The position numbers and the translations under genes were made by a program. DNA of 64,000 nucleotides, from positions 310,001 through 374,000 of the forward strand of contig QXCW01000002.1 of NCBI GenBank assembly GCA_003550275.1. Direction: 5' to 3'. Position 1 is the first letter of the stretch. Every line of letters begins with the position of its first letter. Below are positions 35,371-44,642 of the stretch, one piece after another. The notes below the pieces were generated by a model. That model was not told the origin of the DNA, searched no databases, and worked only from the letters and a program-made list of their open reading frames with translations. Source of the DNA: Flavobacteriaceae bacterium MAR_2010_72. GTDB taxonomy: Bacteria; Bacteroidota; Bacteroidia; Flavobacteriales; Flavobacteriaceae.

Positions 35371-36945
35371 GTGAAAAATTATATTTCATTGAATACTGCT
35401 TTATTTGTCTTTTTTGTATTATATATTTTCAGTTTACAAAAAGTTTCTTCTCAAGAACCAGAAAAGAAAGACCGAAATATGTTTGGGCATTATATCCCAA
35501 GGGGAGTTACCATACATACTGAAGGTCTAACCTCTGGATATGTAATGTTCAGTCCAACCAATTCGGCTTCTGTATATCTAGTAAATCGAAAAGGTGAGGT
35601 AGTACATGAATGGAAAGGTAATTATTCAATAAATAGTGCCTATTTAAACGATGATGGGTCTATTAGTTTATTGGCTACGGATCCTGACTTTCCTGTATTT
35701 GCAGGTGGGGGCGAAGCAGGTCGGATTCAAAAGATTAGTTGGGATAGTAAAATGTTGTGGGATTTTGAGTACGCTAACGAAGACCATCTCGCTCATCATG
35801 ACATAGCTGTAATGCCTAATGGTAATGTTTTGGCGATTGCATGGGAAGCAAGGAGTGCCGAAGATGTCATTAATGCAGGAAGGAAGCCCGATATGACTCC
35901 AAAAGCAGGTCTCTGGACGTCTCAAATTGTGGAAATACAGCCGCTTGATAAAACGCATGGAAAGGTGGTATGGGAATGGAAAATTTGGGATCACCTAATT
36001 CAAGATTATGATTCCACTAAAAGAAATTTTGGAAACGTTGCCGATCATCTAGAATTATTAGACTTTAATGCAGGCGAAGAATTACCAGAGCCCATTACAC
36101 AGGATAGCCTGGATGTTTTGCGAAAAATGAATAGGGTAAGAAGAAATACCACTTTAGATAATAGAGGGTCAGATGTGTATCATCTCAATGCCATCTATTA
36201 CAATGCAGAGCTAGATCAAATTGCATTTAGTTCTCCAGAACTTTCCGAGGTGTTCATAATAGACCATAGTACAACTACTCAAGAAGCAGCAAGCCATAGA
36301 GGAGGAAAAATGGGCAAAGGCGGTGACTTTTTATATCGCTGGGGGAATCCTCAAAATTATAGACAAGGGGATTCATTAGATAGACAATTGTTTTACCAGC
36401 ATGATATAAGATGGATAGAAAACGGATTTCCCGGGTATGGAAGTCTTACATTATTTAATAACGATATTCCTGGTAGGAAGGATAGTTTAAACTATTCTGC
36501 GATTTATCAAATAAAACCACTAATGGATGATAAAGGCAACTATATTTTAATGGATAATAATCGATTTGGACCAAAAGAACCTGAATGGAAATATATTGCT
36601 AAAGATACAATCTCATTTCACGGAAGTTTTATTTCCGGCGCTCATCGCTTAAAAAATGGGAACACTTTTATTAACGAGGGACCAAGAGCGCGGTTTTTTG
36701 AAGTTACACCAGAAGGAGATATTGTTTGGGAGTATTTGAGCCCATACAGAGGCAATATTCATAGACCAAATGGTGATCCCATTAATCCGATGCCATTTAC
36801 TTATTCTATGTTTAGGTCTAATTTTATACCAGCAGATCATCCCGGATTAAAAGGAAAAGTTTTAGAGCCTTTAGACCCACAGCCTCCAATTTTTAAACTA
36901 CCACCTAAAGAAGAAAAAAAGAACGATAAAGATGATACTAATTAA
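35371..36945 (+). CDS. Secreted aryl-sulfate sulfotransferase-like protein (paralogue 1)
   Basis: A 524-residue exported protein of the arylsulfotransferase beta-propeller kind (Arylsulfotran_2-like). The signal peptide runs to about 27 (KVSSQ). Blade motifs include GYVMFSPTNSASVYLVNRKG, HHDIAVMPNGNVLAIAWE, KVVWEWKIWDHLIQDYD, YHLNAIYYNAELDQIAFSS, FLYRWGNPQNY, QHDIRW and SGAHRLKNGNTFINEG; the conserved His residues in HHD, YHLNA, QHD and SGAHR fit the histidine-based ping-pong transfer of sulfate between phenols known for AssT. The start is GTG (no upstream ATG in frame). It is followed by a close paralogue 101 bp on. Catalysis is inferred from family only; propeller proteins with other roles share this pattern. 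Confidence 0.75.
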   Translation: MKNYISLNTALFVFFVLYIFSLQKVSSQEPEKKDRNMFGHYIPRGVTIHTEGLTSGYVMFSPTNSASVYLVNRKGEVVHEWKGNYSINSAYLNDDGSISLLATDPDFPVFAGGGEAGRIQKISWDSKMLWDFEYANEDHLAHHDIAVMPNGNVLAIAWEARSAEDVINAGRKPDMTPKAGLWTSQIVEIQPLDKTHGKVVWEWKIWDHLIQDYDSTKRNFGNVADHLELLDFNAGEELPEPITQDSLDVLRKMNRVRRNTTLDNRGSDVYHLNAIYYNAELDQIAFSSPELSEVFIIDHSTTTQEAASHRGGKMGKGGDFLYRWGNPQNYRQGDSLDRQLFYQHDIRWIENGFPGYGSLTLFNNDIPGRKDSLNYSAIYQIKPLMDDKGNYILMDNNRFGPKEPEWKYIAKDTISFHGSFISGAHRLKNGNTFINEGPRARFFEVTPEGDIVWEYLSPYRGNIHRPNGDPINPMPFTYSMFRSNFIPADHPGLKGKVLEPLDPQPPIFKLPPKEEKKNDKDDTN

Positions 36946-37046
36946 TATGCAAAGGTATTCTATAAAATTACTAGAATGTTTTTAGCCAATAATGAATGTA
37001 GACCTAACCTCTTAAAAAAATTAACCAACCTAGTAAAGTATAAATA

Positions 37047-38609
37047 ATGAGAAATTATAACGTTTTAAGCACTATTTTGATTATTAGTTGCCTTCTTTTT
37101 AGTTTTCAAGAAGCTGCTTCTCAAGAACCCGAAAAGAAAGATCGCAATATGTTTGGACACCATATTCCAAGGGGCTTAACAAAAACTTCTGATAACTTGG
37201 TAGATGGTTACGTCATGTTTGTGCCAACAAATTCAGCGTCAGTATATCTTATCAACCGAAAAGGGGAAGTGGTGCATGAATGGAAAGGGAATTATAGTAC
37301 TCATAGCCCTTATTTAAATGATGATGGATCAATTAATATTCTAGCTGAAGACCCTGATTTTCCTGTTTTTGCTGGAGGAGGAGAGGCAGGAAGGCTGCAA
37401 AAAATCAGTTGGGATAGTAAAGTATTGTGGGATTTTGAGTATGCCGATGAGCAGCAGCATGCCCACCATGATATCGCCGTTCTGCCCAATGGCAATGTAT
37501 TGGCCATTGCATGGGAGGCCAGAAGTGCTGAAGAAGTTATTAATGCTGGAAGAAAGCCTGAAATGACACCCAAAGCAGGTCTTTGGACCTCTAAAATTGT
37601 TGAAATACAACCCCTTGATAAAACGCATGGAAAAGTAGTATGGGAATGGAAAATTTGGGATCACCTTATTCAAGATTATGATGCTACCAAGAAAAATTAT
37701 GGGGATGTAGCTGCCCATCCAGAGCTGTTAGACTTCAATGTTGGAGCAGAATTACCTGAACCTATTTCGCAAGATAGTATGGAAGTATTACATTCCATGC
37801 GTAGAGCTTGGAGAAACCAAACGGTAGATAATAGAGGCTCTGATGTTTATCACTTAAATGCTGTAAATTATAATGCCGAGCTCGATCAAATCGCTTTTAG
37901 TTCACCCAATTTAGATGAAATTTTTATAATAGATCATAGCACTACAACTCAAGAAGCTGCAAGTCACAAAGGGGGTCGTTGGGGCAAAGGCGGTGATTTT
38001 TTATACCGTTGGGGAAATCCTTTAAATTATAGACAAGGAGATTCTATACATCGACAATCATTTGGACAACATGATATTCAATGGGTTGAGAAAGGATATC
38101 CAGGTGAAGGAAGTTTAACCTTTTTTAACAATGACATTTCTGGAAGTCACAGAAAGGACAGCTTAAATTATTCAGCAGTCTATCAAATAAAACCATTAAC
38201 TGACGATAGAGGAAATTACATCTTGATGGATAATAAACGCTTTGGTCCCGCTGAACCCGAATGGAAATATTTAGCTAAAGACACCATTTCTTTTCATGGC
38301 GGTTTTGTGTCTGGTTCACAACGTTTGAAAAATGGGAACACGTTTGTCAATGAAGGCCCTAAAGGACGATTTTTTGAAGTTACACCAGAAGGCGAAATTG
38401 TTTGGGAATATTTAAATCAGTACCGCGGAAATATTCACCATCCTAACGGTGATCCAGTATCTCCAATGCCAATGACGTATTTAATGTTTAGATCTAACTT
38501 TATACCGGCAGATCATCCAGCCTTTAAAGATAAAAACTTGGTGCCGCTTGATCCACAGCCAAAGATTTTTAAGCTGCCGCCAAAAGAAGAAAAGAAAAAA
38601 GAAAATTAG
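37047..38609 (+). CDS. Secreted aryl-sulfate sulfotransferase-like protein (paralogue 2)
   Basis: A 520-residue protein that matches the preceding one almost throughout, including the first mature residues (SQEPEKKDRNMFGH) and all histidine-bearing blocks: HHDIAVLPNGNVLAIAWE, YHLNAVNYNAELDQIAFSS, YRWGNPLNY, GQHDIQW, SGSQRLKNGNTFVNEG. In the last block His is replaced by Gln (SGSQ against SGAH in paralogue 1), so acceptor range may differ. Signal peptide at 1-25 (EAASQ). A recent tandem duplication is evident. Both proteins end in a Lys/Glu-rich tail (PPKEEKK). It is followed 33 bp on by the chorismate-lyase-like gene, suggesting one transcript. Confidence 0.75.
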   Translation: MRNYNVLSTILIISCLLFSFQEAASQEPEKKDRNMFGHHIPRGLTKTSDNLVDGYVMFVPTNSASVYLINRKGEVVHEWKGNYSTHSPYLNDDGSINILAEDPDFPVFAGGGEAGRLQKISWDSKVLWDFEYADEQQHAHHDIAVLPNGNVLAIAWEARSAEEVINAGRKPEMTPKAGLWTSKIVEIQPLDKTHGKVVWEWKIWDHLIQDYDATKKNYGDVAAHPELLDFNVGAELPEPISQDSMEVLHSMRRAWRNQTVDNRGSDVYHLNAVNYNAELDQIAFSSPNLDEIFIIDHSTTTQEAASHKGGRWGKGGDFLYRWGNPLNYRQGDSIHRQSFGQHDIQWVEKGYPGEGSLTFFNNDISGSHRKDSLNYSAVYQIKPLTDDRGNYILMDNKRFGPAEPEWKYLAKDTISFHGGFVSGSQRLKNGNTFVNEGPKGRFFEVTPEGEIVWEYLNQYRGNIHHPNGDPVSPMPMTYLMFRSNFIPADHPAFKDKNLVPLDPQPKIFKLPPKEEKKKEN

Positions 38610-38642
38610 CTGTTTGAAGGCTAGTCCATTGATAGATGTTTA

Positions 38643-39170
38643 ATGAATAGAGAAAATTTGCATACACATACATTAGAAAAATTATTTGGATCGATAAAAC
38701 TGAACATTTTAAAGCAGAATAAAACCATTAGGATAGTTCAACTAGAGGATGAAACAAGCCAAGTGAGAACTCTGGCAATTGTAAGATTTTTTGACGTGAA
38801 GGGGCAAACGCTTAAAGAAGCATATGCCAAAATTTTAAAGGGAAGCTTATTGGGCAAAACCCTTTGTGAATTCAATATTGATTTTAATAAGGAGCCAATT
38901 GGATCAATACAAGTAAAAATCCCAAAATGGTTGCAGGAAGGGTTTAAAAGTACTGAAGAATCAACTTTGGGATTTGTATCTCAAATTTGGGTCAATGACG
39001 ATACAATTAACACCTCATTCTTGTTTTCAGAAATTATTGAAATCATTCCAACAGAACTGGTGGATAATTATAAACATAAGGTAAATCCATTGCAGCAAGT
39101 AGATAACAAAATTATGTCCTTACTTAAGGAGGCGAAAATTGAACTTATAAAACCAGACCACGTCATATGA
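38643..39170 (+). CDS. Chorismate-lyase-like protein (UbiC/DUF98 superfamily, tentative)
   Basis: A 175-residue cytosolic protein. I place it near the chorismate pyruvate-lyase fold because the order of features agrees: TLEKLFGSIKLNILKQ at the N-terminus, a strand with R30 (IRIVQLEDE) like the catalytic Arg of UbiC, an ILKGSLLGKTL segment with G71 like PLGRYLF, then a C-terminal FLFSEIIEIIPTEL with E130 like the catalytic Glu in LLTELFLP. Such enzymes remove pyruvate from chorismate to give hydroxybenzoate. The residues agree by eye only, and the rest is divergent. It overlaps the following monooxygenase gene by four bases (ATGA), so the two act together. Confidence 0.45.
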   Translation: MNRENLHTHTLEKLFGSIKLNILKQNKTIRIVQLEDETSQVRTLAIVRFFDVKGQTLKEAYAKILKGSLLGKTLCEFNIDFNKEPIGSIQVKIPKWLQEGFKSTEESTLGFVSQIWVNDDTINTSFLFSEIIEIIPTELVDNYKHKVNPLQQVDNKIMSLLKEAKIELIKPDHVI

Positions 39171-40720
39171 TAAGTTGTATCGTCATAGGAGCAGGGCCAG
39201 GTGGCATTGTGGCCACCAAAGAACTTCTTGAAAAGGGGTTTAATGATGTACTTTGCTTAGAACAGTCTTCCGAACTTGGAGGCGTCTTCACAAGAAGTTA
39301 TGATAATTTGTTATTGACCTCTTCTGTCACATTCAGTATGTTTTCAGATTTTTGGGTTGGTGAAGGCAAAAGCCATCATTTTTGGACAAAAGAAGAAGCG
39401 GTTGAATACTGGAAAAATTACGCAGAACATTTTAAGGTTACAAAACAAGTTCGTTTTAATTCTAAAGTTGAATCGGTAGTTCTTAATGAAGATAAAACAT
39501 GGCAGGTGACTATTGCTTCAGGAGAAGCATTCACTTGCGATAATCTTGTTTTGGCGACAGGAAACAATAACATACCAAGGTTTCCAGAATGGCATAGTAA
39601 GTTAACCGATATTATTTATATACATTCCAAAGACTATAAAAATGCAGATCGTTTTAAAGGTAAACGCGTTTTAGTGGTAGGAGGTGGCGAATCCGGTTCT
39701 GACGTTGCATATGAGATTTCTCAAGTAGCCGATCAGTGTTGGGTAAGTTTGCGGGAATCAACGGGCTGGATCGTGCCACGGAAAAGGGGAGATCATGCTG
39801 CCGATGTGTCAACGCATAGAGGGATTTGGGATTTACCTCGTGACTACGGTAAACAATTGAGTCCATTTGTGTTAAAACTGGAGCGTGGCAGAAAAGACCC
39901 CGTCTTTGATGCCTTGGCCGACCTTAATGATAAAGTAAAGGCGAGTAAGGGCATTTGGGGGATATATGGCACTAAAACCTTGGCCTTGCCGAAAGCTATT
40001 GCCCATCATGGTTGTAAGGTTGTTGATGACATTGTAAATGTCGAAAACGGAGGCAAACAATTAACCTCAAAAAGCGGTGATGTTTTAAGCGATATAGATG
40101 CCATTGTGTTTTCGACAGGCTATCATAATCAAAATGATTTTATGCCAGACGGTTTGAAAATTTGTGATCCCAGACAGTTATATAAACACATGTTTCATCT
40201 TGACTATGGAGACCGGCTTGCTTGGATCGGTTGGGCCAGGCCAGGTTTTGGAAGTCAATTCCCAATCATGGAAATGCAATCGCGCTATTGTGCACTTATA
40301 TTTTCAAAAGAAATGAAACTTCCAGATGTCGAAAGGATGAAAACCAATATAGATGAGTTTATGGTCAATTATAAAGACCAATTTGAAGGTAATTGCGACC
40401 GTATTAGAAGTTTGGTTGATTACCACCATTATATGAACGATATGTCAAAAATTATAGGGTGTAGACCTCCTTTAGTTAAGTATTTATTTACTAACCCAAA
40501 GTTGTGGTTGCACCTCATTTACGGCCCAACACAAGCTACACAGTTTAGATTGAAGGGTCCAGGAAAGAAAGTTAAATTAGCCAAAAGCATTATTTACAAA
40601 TTGCCTATTAGCACTTACAATCATATTGTCAAAGCGGGATTAAAAGGCAGATTACAGTATTTTTTAAAGGCAATTTTTCCAAACGCACTTTACCAATCTA
40701 TTTATAGAATCGGTAGATAA
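39167..40720 (+). CDS. Flavin-containing monooxygenase-like oxidoreductase
   Basis: A 517-residue two-dinucleotide-binding flavoprotein. The FAD Rossmann motif is at the N-terminus (CIVIGAGPGGIVATKELL), and the NADPH Rossmann motif at about 162 (KRVLVVGGGESGSDVAYEIS). Between them the segment LLLTSSVTFSMFSDF and a later DAIVFSTGYHNQ are usual for class B monooxygenases (FMO or N-hydroxylase type). No signal peptide; cytosolic. It oxygenates a nucleophilic or aromatic substrate that cannot be named. Overlap with the chorismate-lyase-like gene indicates that its substrate may derive from chorismate. No transmembrane anchor is obvious, although the C-terminal 80 residues are basic and may touch membrane. 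Confidence 0.75.
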   Translation: MISCIVIGAGPGGIVATKELLEKGFNDVLCLEQSSELGGVFTRSYDNLLLTSSVTFSMFSDFWVGEGKSHHFWTKEEAVEYWKNYAEHFKVTKQVRFNSKVESVVLNEDKTWQVTIASGEAFTCDNLVLATGNNNIPRFPEWHSKLTDIIYIHSKDYKNADRFKGKRVLVVGGGESGSDVAYEISQVADQCWVSLRESTGWIVPRKRGDHAADVSTHRGIWDLPRDYGKQLSPFVLKLERGRKDPVFDALADLNDKVKASKGIWGIYGTKTLALPKAIAHHGCKVVDDIVNVENGGKQLTSKSGDVLSDIDAIVFSTGYHNQNDFMPDGLKICDPRQLYKHMFHLDYGDRLAWIGWARPGFGSQFPIMEMQSRYCALIFSKEMKLPDVERMKTNIDEFMVNYKDQFEGNCDRIRSLVDYHHYMNDMSKIIGCRPPLVKYLFTNPKLWLHLIYGPTQATQFRLKGPGKKVKLAKSIIYKLPISTYNHIVKAGLKGRLQYFLKAIFPNALYQSIYRIGR

Positions 40721-40875
40721 GCACCTTAAAAAAAGATTTTTATAGTTTATGAAAAAAGGTTAAATTCGGTGGATTGTTTTTTAATTCAGTGATTTATGAA
40801 ATTAAAAACCTGATTTGCTTTCCCAAATTTTTATAAGTTGTACCTAAAAATTTAATATTTCTAAAACCAACCAAT

Positions 40876-42540
40876 ATGAAAATTCGTTTTATTTTATTGT
40901 TGACCCTTCTCTTCAGTTTTACATGGTCATGTAAAACAGATAACTCTAAAAAAGATGTTACTGAAGTCGTTGAAATTAAACAATGGCAACCAGAAGACAC
41001 AAGGGCTCTAGCTGGAGTTACCGAACAAAGAGGCTTGAGATTAAAGACTGATATGGCCACACCAGGGTATATTTTGTTTTCACCCTCATTCGGTACAGAT
41101 ACGTATTTAATGGATTTAGACGGAAAAATTGTTCACAAATGGCCAGGTGAATTCAATACCATGTTGAGCAGTTACCTTTTTGAAAACGGGCATCTTTTTA
41201 GGCTTGAAAGAGATGAAAACTTTCCTGTCTTTGCTTTTGGAGGGCAAGCCGGAATCATACGTGAATACGACTGGAATGGAAATTTAATTTGGGATTATAA
41301 ATTGGCAAATGGAAAGGAACTTCTTCACCACGATATAGAAGTCATGCCCAATGGCAATGTGCTTGCAATTTGCTATAAAGCTAGAACCCCTGAAGAATCC
41401 GTCGCAGCTGGCCGGGATCCTCAACGCGTTTTAAAGGGAGGACTTTGGATTGATAAAATTATTGAAATTAAACCCATTAGGCCAAGTGGTGGTGAAATTG
41501 TTTGGGAATGGGATATGTGGGACCATCTTGTTCAAGAATTTGACGCCACCAAATCAAACTATGGAGCAATAAAAGATCATCCGCGCAAAATTAATATCAA
41601 TACCCATAGTGTTGAAGCGGAATCAGGGCCACTTATGGATGAAGCACAAATTGAACAAATGAAAGCCATGGGTGTTATGACTTCCAATGCCACGGTAGAT
41701 AATCAGCGTTCAGATATCACGCATGTCAATGCGGTAGCCTATAATGCAGAGTTGGATCAAATTGCTTTCAGCTGTCCAGGGTTCAATGAAATTTATATTA
41801 TAGACCATAGTATTTCAACAGAAGAAGCTAAAGGCCCTGCAGGGGATTTGCTTTATAGGTGGGGTAACCCTCAAAATTATGGTGGTGGAACCGATAAAGA
41901 TCAAAAACTTTTTGCTCAACACGATGTTAAGTGGGTTGCAACAGGTTCCTCGGGAGAAGGGCATTTGATGGCTTTTAATAATGACATTCATCATCCTGAC
42001 AACAAATTACCTTCATTGGGTGCCGCTTTAGGGAAGGCACAATCCCCTGATCCGCATGTTGCGGTAGGCGATTTTGGAAATTATAGCTCTGTAGTCGAGT
42101 GGGTCTTGCCTGAAATCGAAGATGGGACTTATAAGATTTCGGAGGAGGGCACTTTTGGACCTTCTGAACCTTATTGGGAATATATGGCACCAGATAAATA
42201 TTCGTTTTACTCTCCTTATGTTTCTGGAGCACAACGTTTAAATAATGGAAATACGCTTATAACTGAAGGTGTAAGAGGCCGTTTATTTGAAGTGAATCCA
42301 GACAAGGAAATAGTGTGGGAATATTGGAATCCTTATAACAACGGATATACTTTGCCTGATGGTTCACTACCTCAACCAGTAGGGCCGTTTATATATGCAC
42401 AATTTAGAAGTACTCACTTCATGCCTGATTTTCCAGCCTTTAAGGGTAAAGAATTAAAGCCGATTTCGCCGCAGCCAGAACCATTTATATTTAAAATGCC
42501 ACCGCCACCGCCAACTAAATCATCAGATAGTATTCATTAA
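40876..42540 (+). CDS. Lipoprotein aryl-sulfate sulfotransferase-like protein (paralogue 3)
   Basis: The third and most divergent propeller paralogue, 554 residues. The signal peptide ends in the lipobox FTWSC, so Cys19 would be lipidated and the enzyme membrane-anchored, unlike the two soluble paralogues. Equivalent blocks: GYILFSPSFGTDTYLMDLDG, HHDIEVMPNGNVLAICYK, IVWEWDMWDHLVQEFDATK, THVNAVAYNAELDQIAFSC, YRWGNPQNYG, AQHDVKWV, SGAQRLNNGNTLITEG. The fourth block has H in THVNA and the last has Gln. The C-terminus is Pro-rich (PPPPPTK). It has its own 155-bp upstream gap and precedes the PAPS-type sulfotransferase by 25 bp. Confidence 0.72.
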   Translation: MKIRFILLLTLLFSFTWSCKTDNSKKDVTEVVEIKQWQPEDTRALAGVTEQRGLRLKTDMATPGYILFSPSFGTDTYLMDLDGKIVHKWPGEFNTMLSSYLFENGHLFRLERDENFPVFAFGGQAGIIREYDWNGNLIWDYKLANGKELLHHDIEVMPNGNVLAICYKARTPEESVAAGRDPQRVLKGGLWIDKIIEIKPIRPSGGEIVWEWDMWDHLVQEFDATKSNYGAIKDHPRKININTHSVEAESGPLMDEAQIEQMKAMGVMTSNATVDNQRSDITHVNAVAYNAELDQIAFSCPGFNEIYIIDHSISTEEAKGPAGDLLYRWGNPQNYGGGTDKDQKLFAQHDVKWVATGSSGEGHLMAFNNDIHHPDNKLPSLGAALGKAQSPDPHVAVGDFGNYSSVVEWVLPEIEDGTYKISEEGTFGPSEPYWEYMAPDKYSFYSPYVSGAQRLNNGNTLITEGVRGRLFEVNPDKEIVWEYWNPYNNGYTLPDGSLPQPVGPFIYAQFRSTHFMPDFPAFKGKELKPISPQPEPFIFKMPPPPPTKSSDSIH

Positions 42541-42565
42541 TTTAAACCATCAAAAACATAATATT

Positions 42566-43249
42566 ATGTCATTAAAAATTATAGGTGCAGGATTGCCACG
42601 AACAGGAACTAATACCTTAAAAGTATCTCTTGTAACATTAGGTTATTGTAAACATGTTTACCATATGAAAGAGTTATTAGTGAATCCAGAACGTCTTCAT
42701 TATTGGAAAACTTTAGATGATACAGGAGACACAGATTGGGACGCTCTTTATGATGGATATGACGGTACCGTAGACTTCCCAGGGTATCCTTGGTATAAGG
42801 AGCATATGAAAAAGTATCCTGATGCTAAAGTAATTTTAACTGTTAGGGATTTTGAAAGTTGGTATAAAAGTGTTGATAGTACAGTTTTTAGGGCTGGACC
42901 GCAGACTCCAGTAGAAAAGATAAAAATGTTAAGTAAATTACTCTTAAGTGCCAGAGCAAGAAACGTAGTAAAGGTTATCAAATGGTTTAAGAAAGTTTTT
43001 TTTGCTGATAGACTCGAAGGCAAATTTGGAGATAAGGAATTTGCAAAGAAATTTTGGGAAAATCATATTGCAGAAGTAAAAGCATTTGTTCCTGCCGATA
43101 AGTTATTAGTTTATGAGGTAAAGGATGGATGGGCGCCCTTATGTAAGTTTCTTGGTGTGGAAGAACCAGCAGAACCATTACCACATTTAAATAAAAAGGA
43201 AAACTTTAAAGCAATGCTTCCAAAGCTCATGAAGGGTGAAATGGTTTAG
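42566..43249 (+). CDS. PAPS-dependent sulfotransferase family protein
   Basis: A 227-residue cytosolic sulfotransferase of the PF17784-like kind. The 5'-phosphosulfate loop is GLPRTGTNTLKVSL near residues 8-21, and the 3'-phosphate site is VRDFESWYKSVDST at about 93. A short WKTLDDTGDTDWDALYDGYD-like acidic stretch and DFPGYPWYKE supply the substrate side. It would transfer sulfate from PAPS to a hydroxyl of an unidentified small molecule. The neighbouring propeller enzymes use aryl sulfates as donor, so the cluster holds two types of sulfate chemistry. No signal peptide; 25 bp after paralogue 3 and 53 bp before the transporter. Confidence 0.8.
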   Translation: MSLKIIGAGLPRTGTNTLKVSLVTLGYCKHVYHMKELLVNPERLHYWKTLDDTGDTDWDALYDGYDGTVDFPGYPWYKEHMKKYPDAKVILTVRDFESWYKSVDSTVFRAGPQTPVEKIKMLSKLLLSARARNVVKVIKWFKKVFFADRLEGKFGDKEFAKKFWENHIAEVKAFVPADKLLVYEVKDGWAPLCKFLGVEEPAEPLPHLNKKENFKAMLPKLMKGEMV

Positions 43250-43302
43250 AAATGAAGAGAACGTTTGCTTAAACTAAATACATTTCTAAAAACCCACACC
43301 TT

Positions 43303-44469
43303 ATGAATCCTGAAAGTTGGCGTGTAAAAACCGCTATTTTACTAATAAGTAGTCTGACTATTATGTCTATGATTACCATATCGGCGTCACTTCCAGATAT
43401 GACCAAAGCCTTTTCACACCATTCAAATGCTGCAGGATTGGTAAAGCTAGTGCTATCGTTTCCAGCGCTATTTATAGCTTTGAGCGCCATTGTTGCTGGC
43501 CTTTTTATAGATAAGTTTGGCCGACTCAAACTTTTAGGAATAGCTTTGGTTTTGTATGCCGGAGCAGGAAGTTCTGGCTATTGGTTGGATAACCTCTATC
43601 TTATTTTAGCAGGAAGGGCTTTATTAGGTGTTTGCGTTGGAATCTCGATGACTATTGTGACTACCTTGGTGGCCGATTACTACCAAGGTCAGGCTAGGCA
43701 AAAATTTGCCGGCATTCAAATTGCAATAATGTCAATTGGTGGTATTATCTTTATTACTTTAGGCGGATTTTTGGCTGATATTCACTGGAGAGTTCCGTTT
43801 TTACTTTACTTTTTTTCTATCTTAATTTTACCGTTTACTTACTTATACTTAAAGGAACCCAAAGTACAAACCGAAACCAAAACCATAAAAAAAAGTATCA
43901 GTTCACCAAAAGTCATTTGGTTCGTTTTTATTAATGTAATGCTTATGTGGATTATATTTTTTATCATCCCCGTTCAAATTCCTTTTTATTTAAAATCTGT
44001 AATTGGTGTTGAAAAAAATGCGTTAATCGGTATTGCGATTGCATCGAGTACGTTTTTTTCAGCAATTTCGGCCTTTTCATATTCTAAAATCAAAGATAAA
44101 TTTAACTATCAGCAAGTGTTTTGCCTAGGTTACTTTTTAATGGCCTTGGCCTATATATGTATTGCCTTGTCTAATTCATATGCTATGGTTATGCTTGGTA
44201 TGTTGCTAGTTGGCCTTGGTATGGGTGTGTTGATCCCTAATGCCAACATTTGGGTTATGCAATTAGCCCCTCTTGAAATTCGAGGAAGAGAAATAGGGCG
44301 TTTAACTACATTTTGGTTCATGGGCCAGTTTTTATCTCCAATTATTTTGTTGCCATTACTTGAAATTATTTCCCAAGCGCAATTGTTTTATACCATTGCT
44401 ATTGTTTTGGTCATGTTAAGTCTATCATTTTTTATTTGGCACTTAAAACAAAAAAATAGCGCCGTATAA
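43303..44469 (+). CDS. MFS transporter
   Basis: A 388-residue inner-membrane protein with about twelve membrane segments. The first-loop motif appears as GLFIDKFGRLKLLG, and the fourth segment ends GRALLGVCVG. A short cytosolic loop rich in Lys and Thr (PKVQTETKTIKKS) separates the two six-helix halves. It resembles drug/metabolite proton antiporters, so export is likely, with the product of the preceding sulfotransferase and monooxygenase as first candidate. The stop codon lies inside the terminator stem, so this gene ends the transcription unit. Confidence 0.85.
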   Translation: MNPESWRVKTAILLISSLTIMSMITISASLPDMTKAFSHHSNAAGLVKLVLSFPALFIALSAIVAGLFIDKFGRLKLLGIALVLYAGAGSSGYWLDNLYLILAGRALLGVCVGISMTIVTTLVADYYQGQARQKFAGIQIAIMSIGGIIFITLGGFLADIHWRVPFLLYFFSILILPFTYLYLKEPKVQTETKTIKKSISSPKVIWFVFINVMLMWIIFFIIPVQIPFYLKSVIGVEKNALIGIAIASSTFFSAISAFSYSKIKDKFNYQQVFCLGYFLMALAYICIALSNSYAMVMLGMLLVGLGMGVLIPNANIWVMQLAPLEIRGREIGRLTTFWFMGQFLSPIILLPLLEIISQAQLFYTIAIVLVMLSLSFFIWHLKQKNSAV

Positions 44470-44490
44470 ATCTATATGGCGCCATTTTTT
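44459..44490 (+). terminator. Rho-independent terminator closing the sulfotransferase cluster
   Basis: GCGCCGTATA (44459-44468) pairs with TATATGGCGC (44473-44482) with one mismatch, loop of four, then CA and six T. The stem includes the stop codon of the transporter gene. Confidence 0.82.
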
Positions 44491-44642
44491 GAAAAACAAA
44501 TTAGTTGCTGAACTTACTCAAGGTTCAATATTTTGTTCAGATTATTTTTTTAGAAAGTTTCTCTTCTTTCATTGTTAAATATTAATTACATAGCTAAAAT
44601 ACTATTAATCAAGATTAGTATCTTACAATAAGAAGTTAAAAA

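Noticed and set aside
37341-37718. 125-codon reverse frame within arylsulfotransferase paralogue 2
   Set aside because: A similar frame occurs at the same place in paralogue 1 because the forward sequences are alike; it is a codon shadow.
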